64,000 nucleotides of DNA from Bacillota bacterium (GTDB taxonomy: Bacteria; Bacillota; Clostridia; Lachnospirales; Lachnospiraceae). Made by a program: the position numbers and the translations under genes. Location: the NCBI GenBank assembly GCA_023443225.1, contig JAEZVF010000075.1, positions 1 to 64,000 of the forward strand, read 5' to 3'. Below are positions 36,404 through 45,364 of the stretch, in pieces. The notes under the pieces were generated by a model, which ran no database searches, was not told the DNA's origin, and was given only the letters and a program-made list of their open reading frames with translations. How positions within the stretch are numbered: position 1 is the first letter of the stretch; each line of letters starts with the position of its first letter.

Positions 36404-36432
36404 TTGTTATGACATATGTCATACTGTATTAT
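36404..36432 (+). promoter_or_regulatory. Promoter with a Crp-like palindrome in its spacer
   Basis: TTGTTA (36404-36409) and TATTAT (36427-36432) are 17 bases apart and fit a sigma-A promoter for the Crp/Fnr gene. The spacer holds TATGACATATGTCATA (36408-36423), a perfect 16-bp palindrome of the form TxTGA-N6-TCAxA, which is the Crp-family spacing. Binding there would block RNA polymerase, so autorepression is inferred. The divergent DUF606 pair may also be controlled. Confidence 0.6.
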
Positions 36433-36458
36433 ATTTTTTGTAAAGGAGATACTGTTTT

Positions 36459-37151
36459 ATGCAAAAATTTGATAATCAGAAGAAATTAAATGGAATTATT
36501 AAAGAATATGAACTAGATAAAATCTTTTCAAAAGATATGAGACCATATATGAAGCTTATGACTTTCAAAAAAAATGAATATATAATCAAACAAACAGATA
36601 CAATCAAATATCTTGTTTTTGTTCTAAAGGGCAAAGCTAAAGTATTTACAACCCTTAGCAACGGCAAGTCACTTTTACTTTGCTTCTATGAGGGATTTAT
36701 GGTACTCGGAGAACTAGAAATCATAGCTTCTAAAAATGCGATTAATAATGTTCAGGTTATTGAGGATACCTATTGTATCGGTATATCTTCTGACAATGTT
36801 AGAAGATTTCTACTAGATGATGCCATATTCTTAAGGTATATCTGTGATTCCTTGGGCAGTAAACTATATCAATGTTCCAGAAACAGTTCTATTAATCTAT
36901 TATATTCTTTGGAAAACCGTTTAGCCAGCTATATTCTGACTACAGGAGAAAACAAAGATCTTGGTGAAGATACTGCGTTGATTTTTAATGAAAACCTAAC
37001 CGAAATAGCTGAACTTTTAGGTACTAGTTATCGGCATTTATTACGTACATTAAAAGATTTTTGTTCGAAAGGAGTACTTAAGAAAAATCAAAATTATTAT
37101 CTCGTGATGAATAAAGCTGAGTTAGTCCGTATTTCAGCTGAATTATTTTAA
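36459..37151 (+). CDS. Crp/Fnr-family transcriptional regulator
   Basis: 230 residues. The N-terminal cyclic-nucleotide-binding-type beta barrel (about 20-130: YIIKQTDTIKYLVFVLKGKA, and YEGFMVLGELEII) is followed by a dimer helix and a Crp-type winged helix (about 165-225; NLTEIAELLGTSYRHLLRTL). The N-terminal cysteine cluster of Fnr is absent, and the effector cannot be told. It resembles YeiL-like regulators that lie next to small transporters. The start has AAAGGAG eight bases upstream. It is divergent from the DUF606 pair with a palindrome between. Confidence 0.88.
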   Translation: MQKFDNQKKLNGIIKEYELDKIFSKDMRPYMKLMTFKKNEYIIKQTDTIKYLVFVLKGKAKVFTTLSNGKSLLLCFYEGFMVLGELEIIASKNAINNVQVIEDTYCIGISSDNVRRFLLDDAIFLRYICDSLGSKLYQCSRNSSINLLYSLENRLASYILTTGENKDLGEDTALIFNENLTEIAELLGTSYRHLLRTLKDFCSKGVLKKNQNYYLVMNKAELVRISAELF

Positions 37152-37196
37152 GACAAACATCGCTATACACCTTAACTTTAGGCTTTATTATGAAAA

Positions 37197-37224
37197 GGCT
37201 TTTGCAAAATTTGCAAAAGCCCTT
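37197..37224. terminator. Bidirectional terminator between crp-like gene and NlpC gene
   Basis: GGCTTTTGCAAA (37197-37208) pairs with TTTGCAAAAGCC (37210-37221). AAAA precedes and CTTAAA follows, so it can serve both convergent genes. Its right half closely resembles the right end of IS copy A. Confidence 0.75.
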
Positions 37225-37230
37225 AAACTA

Positions 37231-38268
37231 TCAATCATTAATTATTCTTACTACTTTAATTGGATCTCTATAATACATATTGGATATCTTAATTCCGGTT
37301 CTTTTATTACTTGCATGGATTACCTGTCCATTACCAATATACATAGTTACATGGTTAATATAACCACCACTACCATAGAAAATCAAATCACCCGGCTTTG
37401 CTGCCGAAGCACTGATGGAAGTACCGTTTACTGCCTGGCTTCTAGAAACTCGGTCAATATAGTATCCAAAATGCTTGTAGATATATTGTGTAAATCCAGA
37501 ACAATCTGCTCCATAATTCGGATTGGTACCACCCCAAACATAAGGGTTACCTAAAAACTGTTTCGCATAGGATACCATTTCCGCTCTTAAGCTGGAAACA
37601 CCACCGGCTACACCCAACTCTTCTACCAAGACACCCTTCTTTAACTCATAGGATAAGTCAACATACTGTCTTGATACATAGCCTTTATCACTATCAATTT
37701 CAACCTGTATCCAATCTGTAGATAAATCAACAACTTCCATTTCTTCTTCAATTGGAACACTTGTAATAATGGAAGATAGAAGACTCGCATCTGATCTTAC
37801 ATTTAAAGTCTCAGTATTTACCGTTGCAACAATACTACCAACCTTTTTAGCTAAATCTATTGCTTCATCACCGGTAATCAAGTAAGAATCCTTAACGTAA
37901 CCAGTAACCTTACCCGATTTTATTTTTGCCCATCCGTCTTCAGTAACTTCAAGAATCCTACATCCAGCATCTTTTGGAAGCTTACCGAGAATCTCTTTAT
38001 CTTCACCAGGCTCTTTACGAATATTTAAATGGTTTTCAACTTTTGCAATTCCAATGTTTTCATAATTATATTCATCTGCAAGTGTGATTTCGGCAGCGGC
38101 AGCTTCAGTGCTTGCTTCAGTGTAGTTCTCAATCGTAACTGTAACTCCAGCTACGGCCCTCTCACCCACAACTTCTGCACTTACAGTCTTTGTATTTAGT
38201 GCAAATAAAAAAGTACTGGCGAAACATAAGGCTGATACTTTTAATAGCTTACTATTCACAAGTTCCAT
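37231..38268 (-). CDS. Secreted SH3-NlpC/P60 cell wall hydrolase
   Basis: 345 residues. An N-terminal signal peptide (KLLKVSALCFASTFLFALNT, cleavage near SAEV) is followed by two bacterial SH3 domains, at about residues 75-130 (LNIRKEPGEDKEILG) and 145-205 (TLNVRSDASLLSSIIT). The C-terminal NlpC/P60 peptidase has the catalytic cysteine in YGADCSGFTQYIY and the histidine in YINHVTMYIGNG. Enzymes of this plan cut D-gamma-glutamyl-diamino acid bonds in peptidoglycan. A consensus sigma-A promoter lies upstream. The Shine-Dalgarno (GGAGG) is about 14 bases from the ATG, longer than usual. Confidence 0.92.
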   Translation of the reverse strand: MELVNSKLLKVSALCFASTFLFALNTKTVSAEVVGERAVAGVTVTIENYTEASTEAAAAEITLADEYNYENIGIAKVENHLNIRKEPGEDKEILGKLPKDAGCRILEVTEDGWAKIKSGKVTGYVKDSYLITGDEAIDLAKKVGSIVATVNTETLNVRSDASLLSSIITSVPIEEEMEVVDLSTDWIQVEIDSDKGYVSRQYVDLSYELKKGVLVEELGVAGGVSSLRAEMVSYAKQFLGNPYVWGGTNPNYGADCSGFTQYIYKHFGYYIDRVSRSQAVNGTSISASAAKPGDLIFYGSGGYINHVTMYIGNGQVIHASNKRTGIKISNMYYRDPIKVVRIIND

Positions 38269-38355
38269 GGATTCTTACTGTTGCCTCCTTAATAATATGT
38301 AATTCAATATATTGGTATGTAATTATTACAAATATATTAATTTTATTTCAAACTT

Positions 38356-38384
38356 ATTATAACAAGAGTTCAATTCTTTGTCAA
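38356..38384 (-). promoter_or_regulatory. Consensus sigma-A promoter of the NlpC/P60 gene
   Basis: On the minus strand TTGACA (38379-38384) and TATAAT (38356-38361) are exactly 17 bases apart. Both hexamers match the consensus perfectly, so strong vegetative expression is expected. Confidence 0.85.
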
Positions 38385-38517
38385 TCCTGTGGCAAAAGTT
38401 TTTTAAAGTTAGTCAAACCATTGAAATCAGCCATTTGAATGTTGAAAAATTGTTACATAATTAATAATTTATTCGAATGTTGTAGAATAAAATGAAAAAT
38501 CCTGGCATTTTATTAAA

Positions 38518-38562
38518 AAAATCGTAGAAACCATCCACACTTCCGATAGCTTCTACGATTTT
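38518..38562 (-). terminator. Terminator of spoIVA
   Basis: AAAATCGTAGAA (38518-38529) pairs perfectly with TTCTACGATTTT (38551-38562) around a 21-nt loop. On the minus strand it ends in TTTTTTTAATAAAA, 70 bp past the spoIVA stop. Confidence 0.8.
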
Positions 38563-38632
38563 CATTTATAAAATTAAAATTCAAATATTACTTTTTTGTA
38601 TACAATTAATACCTTATTTGCTCATTTACGAC

Positions 38633-40141
38633 TTAAATTATAATACAAATGATACCACCATTGCTGTCATTTATGATTTTTTGCATGGTTTCCTGTAGTT
38701 TTAACTGACTGTCTTCTGTCATCTTATTAATCTTTGTACTTATTCCATCGTTAATTAACTGTTTAATGGACTTGCCATAAATGTTTGTTTCCCATATACC
38801 TTCTGGGTGTTCTGCTGATGTTTTTTTAATATAAGAAATCAAATCTTCTGCCTGTTCTTCACTTCCAACAATCGGTGCAATCTCTGTCTCAATATTTGCT
38901 TTTATCATATGTACGGATGGTGAGGTTGCTTTAATTTTGACACCATATTTATTACCATGTTTCATTATAATTGGCTCTTCAATGACAATTTCTTCTCGAG
39001 CCGGCATTACAACACCATATCCTCTATTTCTTACCTCTTCATATGCTCCGCTTACTTTTTCAAACTCACTCTTCATTCCAGCCAGTTCTTTAATAGTTCG
39101 AATGAGTTGATATTCATCCTGAATCGGAACACCAATCATATCACTAAGTACATTGTAGTAATAAGAGTCATCAAACTCTACATTGACTTTTACACTACCA
39201 TTTTGCATTTCAATCTTATCTATTTTGAATTTCTTTACATATTCACTATCCGTATTTAAATTATCAGCCCTCGCATCACGGATTAAAACAATTTTTTTCA
39301 TTAAATCTTTTACTGATTCAATCAAATCAAGTTTCAGCCAATGATCATCCGGTAACATCTCAGCCCATTTTGGCATATAAAAATCAATTTCCGAAACAGG
39401 AAATACTGACAAAATATTTGACATTATCCTATGGATATCATCACGTTTTAATTGTTCGCAATTTACAGGCATAACTGTAACATTATATTTTGCAGCAATT
39501 TGGTTTGCTATATCTAATGTACTTTCGGAATATGGCCTATTGGAATTTAATAGAACAATAAATGGTTTTTTTAATTTTTTTAACTCAGATATGGTCTTTT
39601 CTTCTGCAGCTATGTAATTCTCTCTGGGAATATCACCAAAACTGCCATCCGTTGTAATAACGATTCCTATCGTAGAATGGTCATTAATAACCTTTTGTGT
39701 CCCTAATTCTGCTGCCTGGGTAAATGGAATGTCATAATCAAACCAGGGGGTTTTAACCAGGCGTTCCTGTTCATTTTCTATGTGACCAGCTGCCCCATCA
39801 ACCATAAATCCAACACAATCAATTAAGCGAATATTTACCTTTGTATCTTCCCCAAGAACAATTTCTGCTGCCTCCTTAGGAATAAACTTTGGTTCTGTAG
39901 TCATTATTGTTTTTCCTGCTGCACTTTGCGGTAATTCATCTATGGCTCTTTCCTTACTATGTATATCTACTATATTCGGAATGACCACCAAATCCATAAA
40001 CCGTTTAATAAAGGTTGATTTTCCCGTTCTAACCGGCCCCACCACACCTATGTATATGTCACCGCCTGTCCTAGCCTTAATATCATTATATACATCGTAT
40101 ATCTGATTTGATAAGTCAAGTGACGAAAATTGCTCCAACAT
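38633..40141 (-). CDS. spoIVA: Stage IV sporulation protein A
   Basis: 502 residues, close to the usual ~492. The N-terminal ATPase domain has Walker A GVVGPVRTGKSTFIKRF, and DELPQSAAGKTIMTTEPKF is a hallmark of the family. The C-terminus (NDSNGGIICIII) is the polymer-forming and coat-anchoring region. SpoIVA builds the base layer of the spore coat on the forespore surface, which shows that the organism sporulates. It lies after gpsA with its own AAAGGAGG site. A mother-cell (sigma-E) promoter is expected but was not assigned. Confidence 0.97.
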   Translation of the reverse strand: MLEQFSSLDLSNQIYDVYNDIKARTGGDIYIGVVGPVRTGKSTFIKRFMDLVVIPNIVDIHSKERAIDELPQSAAGKTIMTTEPKFIPKEAAEIVLGEDTKVNIRLIDCVGFMVDGAAGHIENEQERLVKTPWFDYDIPFTQAAELGTQKVINDHSTIGIVITTDGSFGDIPRENYIAAEEKTISELKKLKKPFIVLLNSNRPYSESTLDIANQIAAKYNVTVMPVNCEQLKRDDIHRIMSNILSVFPVSEIDFYMPKWAEMLPDDHWLKLDLIESVKDLMKKIVLIRDARADNLNTDSEYVKKFKIDKIEMQNGSVKVNVEFDDSYYYNVLSDMIGVPIQDEYQLIRTIKELAGMKSEFEKVSGAYEEVRNRGYGVVMPAREEIVIEEPIIMKHGNKYGVKIKATSPSVHMIKANIETEIAPIVGSEEQAEDLISYIKKTSAEHPEGIWETNIYGKSIKQLINDGISTKINKMTEDSQLKLQETMQKIINDSNGGIICIII

Positions 40142-40248
40142 ATGCCATCCTCCTTTCGGTTATATATAAGCATATGCTGAAGCAATTCGTTTCATGATTT
40201 AATGTTTAATATTATTATTCAGTATTCATTCATTTTCTATTATACCGT

Positions 40249-41262
40249 TTACTTTTTCCATTCCAACTGTGAGTATTCCGTTCTCTTATCACGAAGTAGA
40301 AGATCTGAAACTGCCTCTTCTGGAGACTTTCCTTCAAATAAAACCAGATTAATCTGCTCTACAATTGGCATTTCAACATTATATTTCTTAGATAAGGCAT
40401 AAGCTGCTTTTGCAGAATAAACGCCTTCTACCACCTGTTTGACTTCATCCATTGCTTCCTGCATGGAATAACCTTGCCCAATAAAGTAACCTGCATTACG
40501 GTTACGGCTGTGTTTACTTGTACAGGTAACAATTAAATCTCCAACACAGGATAATCCTGCAAAGGTTTCCAACTGCCCACCCATAGCCATCCCTAACCGG
40601 CTGATTTCGGCAATCCCTCTTGTCATAAGTGCCGCTTTGGTATTGTCTCCAAACCCTAATCCATCTGCAATACCGGCAGCAAGAGCAATTACATTCTTTA
40701 AAGAACCACCAAGTTCAATTCCAATGACATCTGGACTAGTATAAACACGGAAACGTTCACTCATAAATACATCCTGAACAAAATGCGCTGTTTCTTTGGA
40801 ATCTGCTCCAACGACACAGGTAGTCGGAATACCACGGCTGACTTCCTCCGCATGACTTGGACCGGATAAAACTGCAATATCAGCATCCGGTAATTCTTCT
40901 TTCAGAATATCGGTTAAAGTATCTAGGGTGTTTTCTTCAATTCCTTTTCCGACGTTTACTATGATCTGATTCTTTGGAATATATGGTTTAACAATATGGG
41001 CTGTTCTTCTTACATAGGGAGAAGCCACTGCAAAAACAATTAAATCATTGTCTTTACATGTACCTTCCAAATCATCAGAAATTATCACACTATCAGGAAG
41101 TTTTATCCCGGGAAGCTTATTCTTAAGTTCTCTGTCTCTTTTTAAGACTTCAACCTCAGGTGCCAGTGCAGACCACAACGTAACATGATGACCATTATTA
41201 CCCAACAGTATTGCCAATGCAGTCCCCCAAGCTCCTGCTCCTAAGATACTTACTTTTGCCAT
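40249..41262 (-). CDS. gpsA: NAD(P)H-dependent glycerol-3-phosphate dehydrogenase
   Basis: 337 residues. The dinucleotide-binding motif ILGAGAWGTALAILL is at the N-terminus; the catalytic region GGSLKNVIALAAGIADGLGFGDN and SRLGMAMGG are intact. It reduces dihydroxyacetone phosphate to sn-glycerol 3-phosphate for phospholipid synthesis. The next enzyme, PlsY, is encoded directly upstream in the same operon. AGGAGG precedes the start. Confidence 0.96.
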   Translation of the reverse strand: MAKVSILGAGAWGTALAILLGNNGHHVTLWSALAPEVEVLKRDRELKNKLPGIKLPDSVIISDDLEGTCKDNDLIVFAVASPYVRRTAHIVKPYIPKNQIIVNVGKGIEENTLDTLTDILKEELPDADIAVLSGPSHAEEVSRGIPTTCVVGADSKETAHFVQDVFMSERFRVYTSPDVIGIELGGSLKNVIALAAGIADGLGFGDNTKAALMTRGIAEISRLGMAMGGQLETFAGLSCVGDLIVTCTSKHSRNRNAGYFIGQGYSMQEAMDEVKQVVEGVYSAKAAYALSKKYNVEMPIVEQINLVLFEGKSPEEAVSDLLLRDKRTEYSQLEWKK

Positions 41263-41284
41263 TTAGAAAAACCTCCTATACATT

Positions 41285-41908
41285 TTACTTTTCTATTTTA
41301 ATCTTCTGCCCAATTTTATTCTCTGTACCATTCATCAATCTTTGTATATTCGTACGATGTTTCATAAATGCTGATATGGTAAATACAATGCTAACAATTA
41401 GCATATGTATATCTTTTGGATACATAAAGTATATGAAAACAGGAAATAAAGCAGAAATCATCAATGAACCCAAGGATACAAACCTGCTTACGGCAACAAC
41501 CAGAATAAATAATATCATTGCTGCAAGCGCAAGTCTATAGTCAAAAGCCAACATGATTCCACCAGTTGCTGCTATTCCTTTCCCACCTTTAAAGCGTAAC
41601 CAAAAAGGATAATTATGTCCTAAAACAACACCGACCCCAGTATAAAGTTTTAAAAGCTGTACATAGTCCTCACTGGGAAATATCAGATAACGCACCAATA
41701 AAATAGCAATAATAGCCTTAATGGCATCACCCAAAAATGTAATAGCTCCAGCCTTCCACCCTAAGGTACGAATAGCATTTGTAGCTCCAGCACTCTTACT
41801 TCCATAATTTCTTATATCAATATGATTTAACCGGCCAACCACATAACCAGTTGAAAAACATCCAAATGCATAACCTATAGCCAAACAAATCAGTATTTTT
41901 GTAAACAT
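41285..41908 (-). CDS. plsY: Glycerol-3-phosphate acyltransferase PlsY
   Basis: 207 residues, membrane protein with about five helices. The three PlsY motifs are seen: GSKSAGATNAIRTLG, GHNYPFWLRFKGGKGIAATGG and the last SLGSLMISALFP. It transfers an acyl group from acyl-phosphate to glycerol 3-phosphate. It is the partner of gpsA for phosphatidic acid synthesis. It starts one base after der stops. Confidence 0.95.
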   Translation of the reverse strand: MFTKILICLAIGYAFGCFSTGYVVGRLNHIDIRNYGSKSAGATNAIRTLGWKAGAITFLGDAIKAIIAILLVRYLIFPSEDYVQLLKLYTGVGVVLGHNYPFWLRFKGGKGIAATGGIMLAFDYRLALAAMILFILVVAVSRFVSLGSLMISALFPVFIYFMYPKDIHMLIVSIVFTISAFMKHRTNIQRLMNGTENKIGQKIKIEK

Positions 41909-41909
41909 A

Positions 41910-43235
41910 CTATTCTTTTTCCTTTCGTTCCCTAATGAAGAATTTTAATGATGTTCCTTTGAATCCAAAGGCTTCTCTAATTTTATTCTCGATATAACGC
42001 GTATACGAGAAATGCATTAGCTCCTTATCATTAACAAAAATAACAAAGGTAGGTGGCTTAACGGAAACCTGTGTTATATAATAAAGGCGTAAATGTTTAC
42101 CTTTATCTGAAGGCGGCTGCTGTAAAGCTGTTGCCTCTGTCATAATTTCGTTTAATACACCTGTTGAAATACGTAAGTTCTGATTCTGAATTACTTGTTC
42201 AATCAATTCAAAGAGTTTTGGTAATCTCTGTCCGGTTAGAGCAGAAATGAATATAATTTCAGCATATGGAATAAATGCTAAAATTTCTTTGATCTTATTG
42301 GTATACTCATAAATAGTCTTATCATTCTTTGTGATAATATCCCACTTATTAACGGCAATTATCATACCTTTGCCTCTTTCATGGGCAACTCCAGCTATCT
42401 TGGCATCCTGTTCCGTAACACCTTCCTCTGCATCTATCACAAGAATAACGATATCTGCACGTTCTACTGCTGATATCGTACGTATTATACTAAAACGTTC
42501 CAAGTCTTCTTTTATTTTACTTTTTCGGCGAAGCCCTGCTGTATCAATAAATACAAATTCTTTTCCATGGTATTTTAATGTTGTATCAATTGCATCTCTA
42601 GTTGTTCCCGCTATATCAGAAACAATAACCCTATCTTCTCCTAGCAAACGATTAACAATAGAGGATTTACCAACATTTGGTTTTCCTACAATTGCTATTT
42701 TGGGCCTTTCGTCATCGGTTTCTGCCATATCTTCTGGATTAAAATGCTTTACTACTTCATCCAGCATGTCACCCAATCCCAGCTTTGAGGAAGCAGAAAC
42801 AGGGTGTGGATCGCCAATACCCAGATTGTAGAACTCATATACATCCGGCGTTAGCTTTTCAAAATTATCCACCTTATTCACGACTAAAACAACCGGTTTC
42901 GTGGAGCGTCTTAACATGTCTGCAACTTTAAAATCTGCATCCACTAATCCCTGTCTTACATCGACGATAAACATAATAACATCTGCAGTTTCAATAGCTA
43001 TCTCAGCCTGCTGACGCATATATGTTAACATAATATCTTTACTATCCGGTTCAATACCTCCGGTATCTATCAAGGTAAACTGATTATTCAACCAGGTAAC
43101 ATCGGCATAAATACGATCTCTTGTTACCCCTGGATAATCCTTTACAATTGCAATTTTTTCTCCTGCCAGAGAATTAAATAATGTTGATTTACCTACATTA
43201 GGTCTACCAACAATTGCCACTATGGGTCTACTCAT
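41910..43235 (-). CDS. der: Der (EngA) ribosome assembly GTPase
   Basis: 441 residues with two tandem GTPase domains and a C-terminal KH-like domain. The G1 loops are GRPNVGKSTLFN and GKPNVGKSSIVN; G4 motifs NKVD and NKWD and G3 motifs DTGG and DTAG are all intact. It acts in 50S subunit maturation. The der-plsY-gpsA-spoIVA order is common in clostridia. Confidence 0.97.
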   Translation of the reverse strand: MSRPIVAIVGRPNVGKSTLFNSLAGEKIAIVKDYPGVTRDRIYADVTWLNNQFTLIDTGGIEPDSKDIMLTYMRQQAEIAIETADVIMFIVDVRQGLVDADFKVADMLRRSTKPVVLVVNKVDNFEKLTPDVYEFYNLGIGDPHPVSASSKLGLGDMLDEVVKHFNPEDMAETDDERPKIAIVGKPNVGKSSIVNRLLGEDRVIVSDIAGTTRDAIDTTLKYHGKEFVFIDTAGLRRKSKIKEDLERFSIIRTISAVERADIVILVIDAEEGVTEQDAKIAGVAHERGKGMIIAVNKWDIITKNDKTIYEYTNKIKEILAFIPYAEIIFISALTGQRLPKLFELIEQVIQNQNLRISTGVLNEIMTEATALQQPPSDKGKHLRLYYITQVSVKPPTFVIFVNDKELMHFSYTRYIENKIREAFGFKGTSLKFFIRERKEKE

Positions 43236-43255
43236 TTTAGGTTTCTCCTTACTTC

Positions 43256-44566
43256 TTAATTAACAACGGCGTCTATTAAGGACTTTCCGTCTGATTGTAC
43301 AATACGGATTTCTGTTTGTAAAGCATTTTTCATGTCATTCACAGAAATATCATCCAATAGTACTTCTTCACCACTTCGAAGCAAAACATCCGGTAAAATC
43401 AAATAATCTCCTAACTCTTTATCCTTTAATTGATTTATAATATCCTGTCCGGTTAATAGGCCTGCAACCGTAATATCCTGACCAAAAAATTCATTCACAA
43501 TGGTATAAACTGTGGTATGAATGTTTGGATATTTGGTATTAATGCGGTTCATGAATTCTTTTAAAATAGGAGCTGCTAATACACCAGTTGCCATAGAAAT
43601 GGATTTTACTCTGTCATCTCCCTGAAGATTTGTAAAATATTCTTCAAACTCATCGGTTAATGAGCGTACCATTCCTACTCCATTCTCTATCTGTAAATAA
43701 CCTTCATAATTATCAGTATCAGGAATCGGTAATTCTGCAGTCAGATACCATTCATCACTGGCATGAATGAATCTTGTCCCATATTCTTTGAATAAGATAG
43801 CCTGCCAACGATGAATAATCGATAAAACGTCTAAAGCGTCTGATTTATTGAATTTCTCTAATTGTTGCAATCCTTCACGGTACTTTGTTAACCCAACCGG
43901 GACTACGGACACGCTTTGCATATGGGGAATATAGGCTGACAAATCATGGATCGTCCGCTCCAACTCTTCTCCATCATTAAATCCTTTACAAAGAACAATC
44001 TGCCCATTCATAGTGATACCTGCATCGTAAAGCCTCTTTATTTTAGCAAGGGCTTCACCGGCAAAACGATTATGAAGCATTTTATCTCGTAATTCTTTAT
44101 TCGTGGTATGAACGGAAATATTAATCGGCGACAATTTGTAAAATAAGATTCTGTCTATATCCTCCTCCTTCATATTTGTTAACGTAATATAATTACCCTG
44201 CAAAAAGGATAATCTTGCATCATCGTCTTTAAAATATAAAGTTTCTCTCATTCCAGGAGGCATTTGATCAATAAAACAGAACATACATTTATTTTTACAG
44301 GACCGGTAGGAATCCATCAGTCCTTCTTCAAATTCAATACCTAAATCTTCATTGTATTCTTTTTCTATTTCAATTTCCCATTCTTCACCATCTGGTTTTC
44401 TAAGTAACAACACCAAATATTCTTCATTTACAGCATAGTGATAATCAAAGACATCTGTTATCTCTTTATCATTAATTCGCAACAACTTATCACCGGGTTC
44501 TATTTCCATTTCTTCAGCAATACTGCCGATGGATACGCTCTTAATGATATGTTCCTTTACTTTCAT
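43256..44566 (-). CDS. DUF512 radical-SAM-like protein with PDZ domain
   Basis: 436 residues. The first ~70 form a PDZ-like domain (GSIAEEMEIEPGDKLLRIND). A radical-SAM-type cluster motif follows, CxxxCxxC in SCKNKCMFCFIDQMP, near residue 92, with LRDKMLHNRFAGEALAKIKR and the DUF512 C-terminal part (HASDEWYLTAELPIP, and DVLLRSGEEVLLDD). The family is conserved in clostridia upstream of der, and its substrate is unknown. A site with GGAGAG precedes the start. Confidence 0.88.
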   Translation of the reverse strand: MKVKEHIIKSVSIGSIAEEMEIEPGDKLLRINDKEITDVFDYHYAVNEEYLVLLLRKPDGEEWEIEIEKEYNEDLGIEFEEGLMDSYRSCKNKCMFCFIDQMPPGMRETLYFKDDDARLSFLQGNYITLTNMKEEDIDRILFYKLSPINISVHTTNKELRDKMLHNRFAGEALAKIKRLYDAGITMNGQIVLCKGFNDGEELERTIHDLSAYIPHMQSVSVVPVGLTKYREGLQQLEKFNKSDALDVLSIIHRWQAILFKEYGTRFIHASDEWYLTAELPIPDTDNYEGYLQIENGVGMVRSLTDEFEEYFTNLQGDDRVKSISMATGVLAAPILKEFMNRINTKYPNIHTTVYTIVNEFFGQDITVAGLLTGQDIINQLKDKELGDYLILPDVLLRSGEEVLLDDISVNDMKNALQTEIRIVQSDGKSLIDAVVN

Positions 44567-44673
44567 GTGGATTTTGTTCTCTCCTTTGCTTCTATCCTAT
44601 TAGTATAGCAGTTGTGGCAAAAATTATCAAACTTTATTTAGGTTTTGTATATGTATATGTTTGCAATACGGAC

Positions 44674-44971
44674 GCTTTGCCTTGGGGGTTGTGTAATAGG
44701 GGTATGGGTGTATTCCTATATTTGTTCAGAGAAAGAAGCCTCTTTGTTCTAATGTCCTGCTTACTGCTTAAAACATCTCTGAAAAACAGGAACTCGCCCT
44801 GTGCCTCTGTAAGTATAAGTGTTATACATATCTATCATGGCACAGGGCTCAAACAACCTGCTTTTTCAGAGATTGGCGCAGTAATCAGAACATAAGAACG
44901 AAAGGGCTTCTTTCAATTCACAATATAGGAATACACCCATACCCCTAATAATTAAGATTGCGAGGCAAAGC
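44674..44971. repeat. ~300-bp near-perfect palindrome (MITE-like or long-hairpin element)
   Basis: Outer arms GCTTTGCCT (44674-44682) and AGGCAAAGC (44963-44971) enclose a 26-bp perfect match between 44697-44722 and 44922-44947. Pairing continues with interruptions through AAAGAAGCC/GGCTTCTTT and CTCTGAAAAA, then GCCCTGTGCC (44796-44805) with GGCACAGGGC (44839-44848). The apex is GTATAA-GTG-TTATAC (44813-44827). The whole stretch folds into one hairpin and has no convincing ORF. It lies 108 bp upstream of the DUF512 start and downstream of the helicase gene. A MITE or a transcribed long hairpin are both possible. Confidence 0.8.
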
Positions 44972-45108
44972 TGTATGTAATTAATCTATTATCTACAGCA
45001 TTATCTAAAAGAATTATTCATCAATTTTCTACCACTCACTTCACATAGGTTGGGTTATGACAAGTGCTATATTTTTACTAACTGTCACCTATTACAGAAC
45101 ACCAAACG

Positions 45109-45296
45109 CTATTCAAAAAACAAGCAAGCAATATTCTTTACCATTCTGAAGAATATAGATTTTGTATCCGTTTTCATTATTAACAGCGTTATAGTTGCAA
45201 ACACTAATGCCCCATACGAAGTGTGCCCCAAAAATATATTGATATTAAAAGTCCAAAAACAATTGGAAGTACATTTCTTATTGCAACTGATGTTGT
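45109..45296 (-). pseudogene. Possible remnant of a membrane protein gene
   Basis: On the minus strand one frame reads NVLPIVFGLLISIYFWGTLRMG and then runs into a stop. The next frame continues ALVFATITLLIM, ending CLFFE before a stop at 45109-45111. Adding one G to the GGGG tract joins them into a ~62-residue hydrophobic sequence. It has no start and no upstream extension, so if real it is the tail of a decayed transporter or permease. The rest of the gap 44972-45364 shows no other gene. Confidence 0.25.
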
Positions 45297-45364
45297 TTAA
45301 TTTCTAGCGTTTATTCATTAGTTTCCGAGATTACTCAAATTTGCGTTCAAGATTTTTTGTACTA

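Noticed and set aside
42331..42831. 166-codon plus-strand frame opposite der
   Set aside because: It mirrors the GTPase domains of der and has low-complexity Ser/Ile content typical of a shadow frame.
45050..45307. Plus-strand 85-codon frame in the gap after the helicase
   Set aside because: No ribosome binding site or family resemblance; the minus strand gives a slightly better membrane-protein remnant.
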